Part shown: piece after piece, positions 63,022 through 64,000 of the stretch | Layout: each line of letters opens with the position of its first letter | How positions within the stretch are numbered: the first letter of the stretch is position 1 | DNA from: Chryseobacterium sp. 52 | GTDB lineage: Bacteria > Bacteroidota > Bacteroidia > Flavobacteriales > Weeksellaceae | Length of the DNA stretch: 64,000 nucleotides | Direction: 5' to 3' | Assembly: GCF_002754245.1 (NCBI RefSeq) | Contig: NZ_PEEX01000001.1 | Location: 4,816,001-4,880,000 of the forward strand | Program-made: the position numbers and the translations under genes | The notes under the pieces: generated by a model | The model's database searches: none | Told to the model about the DNA's origin: nothing | Seen by the model: the letters and a program-made list of their open reading frames with translations, nothing else

Positions 63022-64000
63022 TTAATTTTGATTCCAGAAAGGAGTCGTAGCGTTTTTAGTAAACATCTGATCAGCTGTTACATTAGGTACATTAGCAGAG
63101 TTTGCTGTATACTCAGAAACAGGGTAGAATAATCTGTACGGTCTGTTTGGTCTTGTGCTTGTTGTAGCAAGCGGAGTTACAGGGAATCCGGTTCTATTAT
63201 ATTCTATATACATTTCTGCAGGGTTCACATTGGTTAATGCCAGCCATTTCTGAGTCATGATTGCCTCAAGTTTTTGAGTGTTACTTCCTGTCCATCCTAA
63301 ACCAGGTCTGGTTGAAACTGAAGTTACATAAGCCTGCATAACTTGAGTAGGAGTAAGACTTCCTGAAGCAGGAACTCCCAACCAAATTCCAGATGCTACA
63401 ATAGCCTGCTGGAAATTAGTATCCCCTCCGGAGAATAAAGATGGGTATCTAAGAGCAGCCTCTGACTGTAAAAATTTACTTTCAGCTAAAGACATGATCA
63501 CTCCTCCTCTTGTATTACCAGCAGCAACAAGCTCAGCCACAGTAGCTACAGCCGTAGAACCAGCAAAATTACCAGTTCCCAGCGCAGAAAGAGTTTTATT
63601 ATCTGTAGGAGCTCCAGGATCTCCTGAATTAGCTCCTTGTCTGATTCCTTTAACCTGTGCAACACCTTGATAAGTAACAGACGAGAATAATCTAAACCTT
63701 CTTGGATCTGTTATTCCATTAAACTTTGTATAATATGTCTCTGTACCGCCCATAAGGTTCCCGTTCAGACAATTGGCAATATGCTCAGAAGCCGTAGTAC
63801 GTTGAAAAATTTGAGTACTAGAACCTGTAGCTGTAGCTCTGTAAGAACTTACAAAAGGATTCATTCTATCATTATTTGCAGAAGAATATCCTGGGTTAAT
63901 AAGCACTTCCTGGTTAATAAAAGTTTCTCCAGAAAGAGTCGCCAGTTTCTGATCTCTATAGGTAGCCATATCCCCTGTGACATTAGACATTCTCAGAAGC
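63022..64000 (-). CDS. SusD/RagB-family lipoprotein, 5' end outside the window
   Basis: The C-terminal part of a SusD-like outer-membrane protein; the reading frame continues past the window edge (LLR precedes the ATG at 63990), so that ATG is internal. Recognisable SusD-like-2 features are GGVIMSLAESKFLQSEAALRYP, KLEAIMTQKWLALTNVNPAEMYIEYNRTGFP and RPYRLFYPVSEYTANSANVP. Its SusC partner should lie beyond 64000. It is a separate unit from the second SusCD pair, with its own terminator. Confidence 0.9.
   Translation of the reverse strand, partial: LLRMSNVTGDMATYRDQKLATLSGETFINQEVLINPGYSSANNDRMNPFVSSYRATATGSSTQIFQRTTASEHIANCLNGNLMGGTETYYTKFNGITDPRRFRLFSSVTYQGVAQVKGIRQGANSGDPGAPTDNKTLSALGTGNFAGSTAVATVAELVAAGNTRGGVIMSLAESKFLQSEAALRYPSLFSGGDTNFQQAIVASGIWLGVPASGSLTPTQVMQAYVTSVSTRPGLGWTGSNTQKLEAIMTQKWLALTNVNPAEMYIEYNRTGFPVTPLATTSTRPNRPYRLFYPVSEYTANSANVPNVTADQMFTKNATTPFWNQN

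Overview
The window reads as chromosome of a low-GC member of the Bacteroidota, most likely the Chryseobacterium group (Weeksellaceae). This rests on several features together: SusC/SusD outer-membrane pairs; an ECF sigma/FecR/STN-receptor relay; a fused CcoNO oxidase; a lipoprotein-type TamA (TamL) after TamB; a mevalonate-pathway HMG-CoA reductase; a double-glycine 'bacteriocin-like' peptide; and promoters of the Bacteroidota type (TTG, about 19 nt, TAnnTTTG) rather than the E. coli type. Genus is inference; no 16S gene is present. No transposase, integrase, phage gene or CRISPR array was seen, so this is mostly ordinary core chromosome with some accessory loci.

Layout. 1-2.8 kb: a peroxiredoxin cut by the window edge, an MscS channel and sucC. 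2.9-7.1 kb: a very tight five-gene operon (mvaA, a 55-residue membrane protein, a DUF3298-type exported protein, DUF423, a ClC channel). 7.2-12.4 kb: DNA-damage and stress genes. A radical-SAM DNA-modification/repair protein and its usual partner (DUF4130 type) are split by an opposite-strand class A beta-lactamase, followed by an AlkC-like protein, a thioredoxin-fold peroxiredoxin and a divergent HxlR regulator. 12.4-15.4 kb: a DUF4846 lipoprotein, then pfkA-gap. 15.5-25.7 kb: a barrel-like protein and LuxR regulator, an MpaB-family oxygenase, recA, a phosphodiester-glycosidase lipoprotein, htpG, an XRE regulator, a hydrolase, and an alkyltransferase-like protein without the acceptor cysteine. 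25.9-29.8 kb: a deoxyhypusine-synthase-like enzyme, a Gre-like factor, arfB, menE, and two complete copies of a tRNA-Gln transcription unit.

30.0-38.0 kb is the most coherent accessory system: ECF sigma, FecR, an STN-bearing SusC, SusD and two tandem exported glycerophosphodiester phosphodiesterases, all on the minus strand. It looks like a self-regulated outer-membrane system for capturing and cleaving glycerophosphodiesters. 38.2-43.5 kb: a VirK/YbjX protein, an exported agmatine/peptidylarginine deiminase coupled to a small barrel-like protein, an amino-acid permease and an XRE regulator. 43.7-46.9 kb: ccoNO and ccoP of a cbb3 oxidase. 47.2-55.5 kb: tamB-tamL-yihY for envelope biogenesis. 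55.5-64 kb: argS, the 44-residue GG-leader peptide, a lipocalin-like lipoprotein, a second SusC/SusD pair and a third SusD cut by the window end.

Start sites were moved downstream of the longest open frame in many cases where a signal peptide, promoter box or neighbouring stop codon indicated it. Functions come from recognised motifs and remembered family features, not from database searches.
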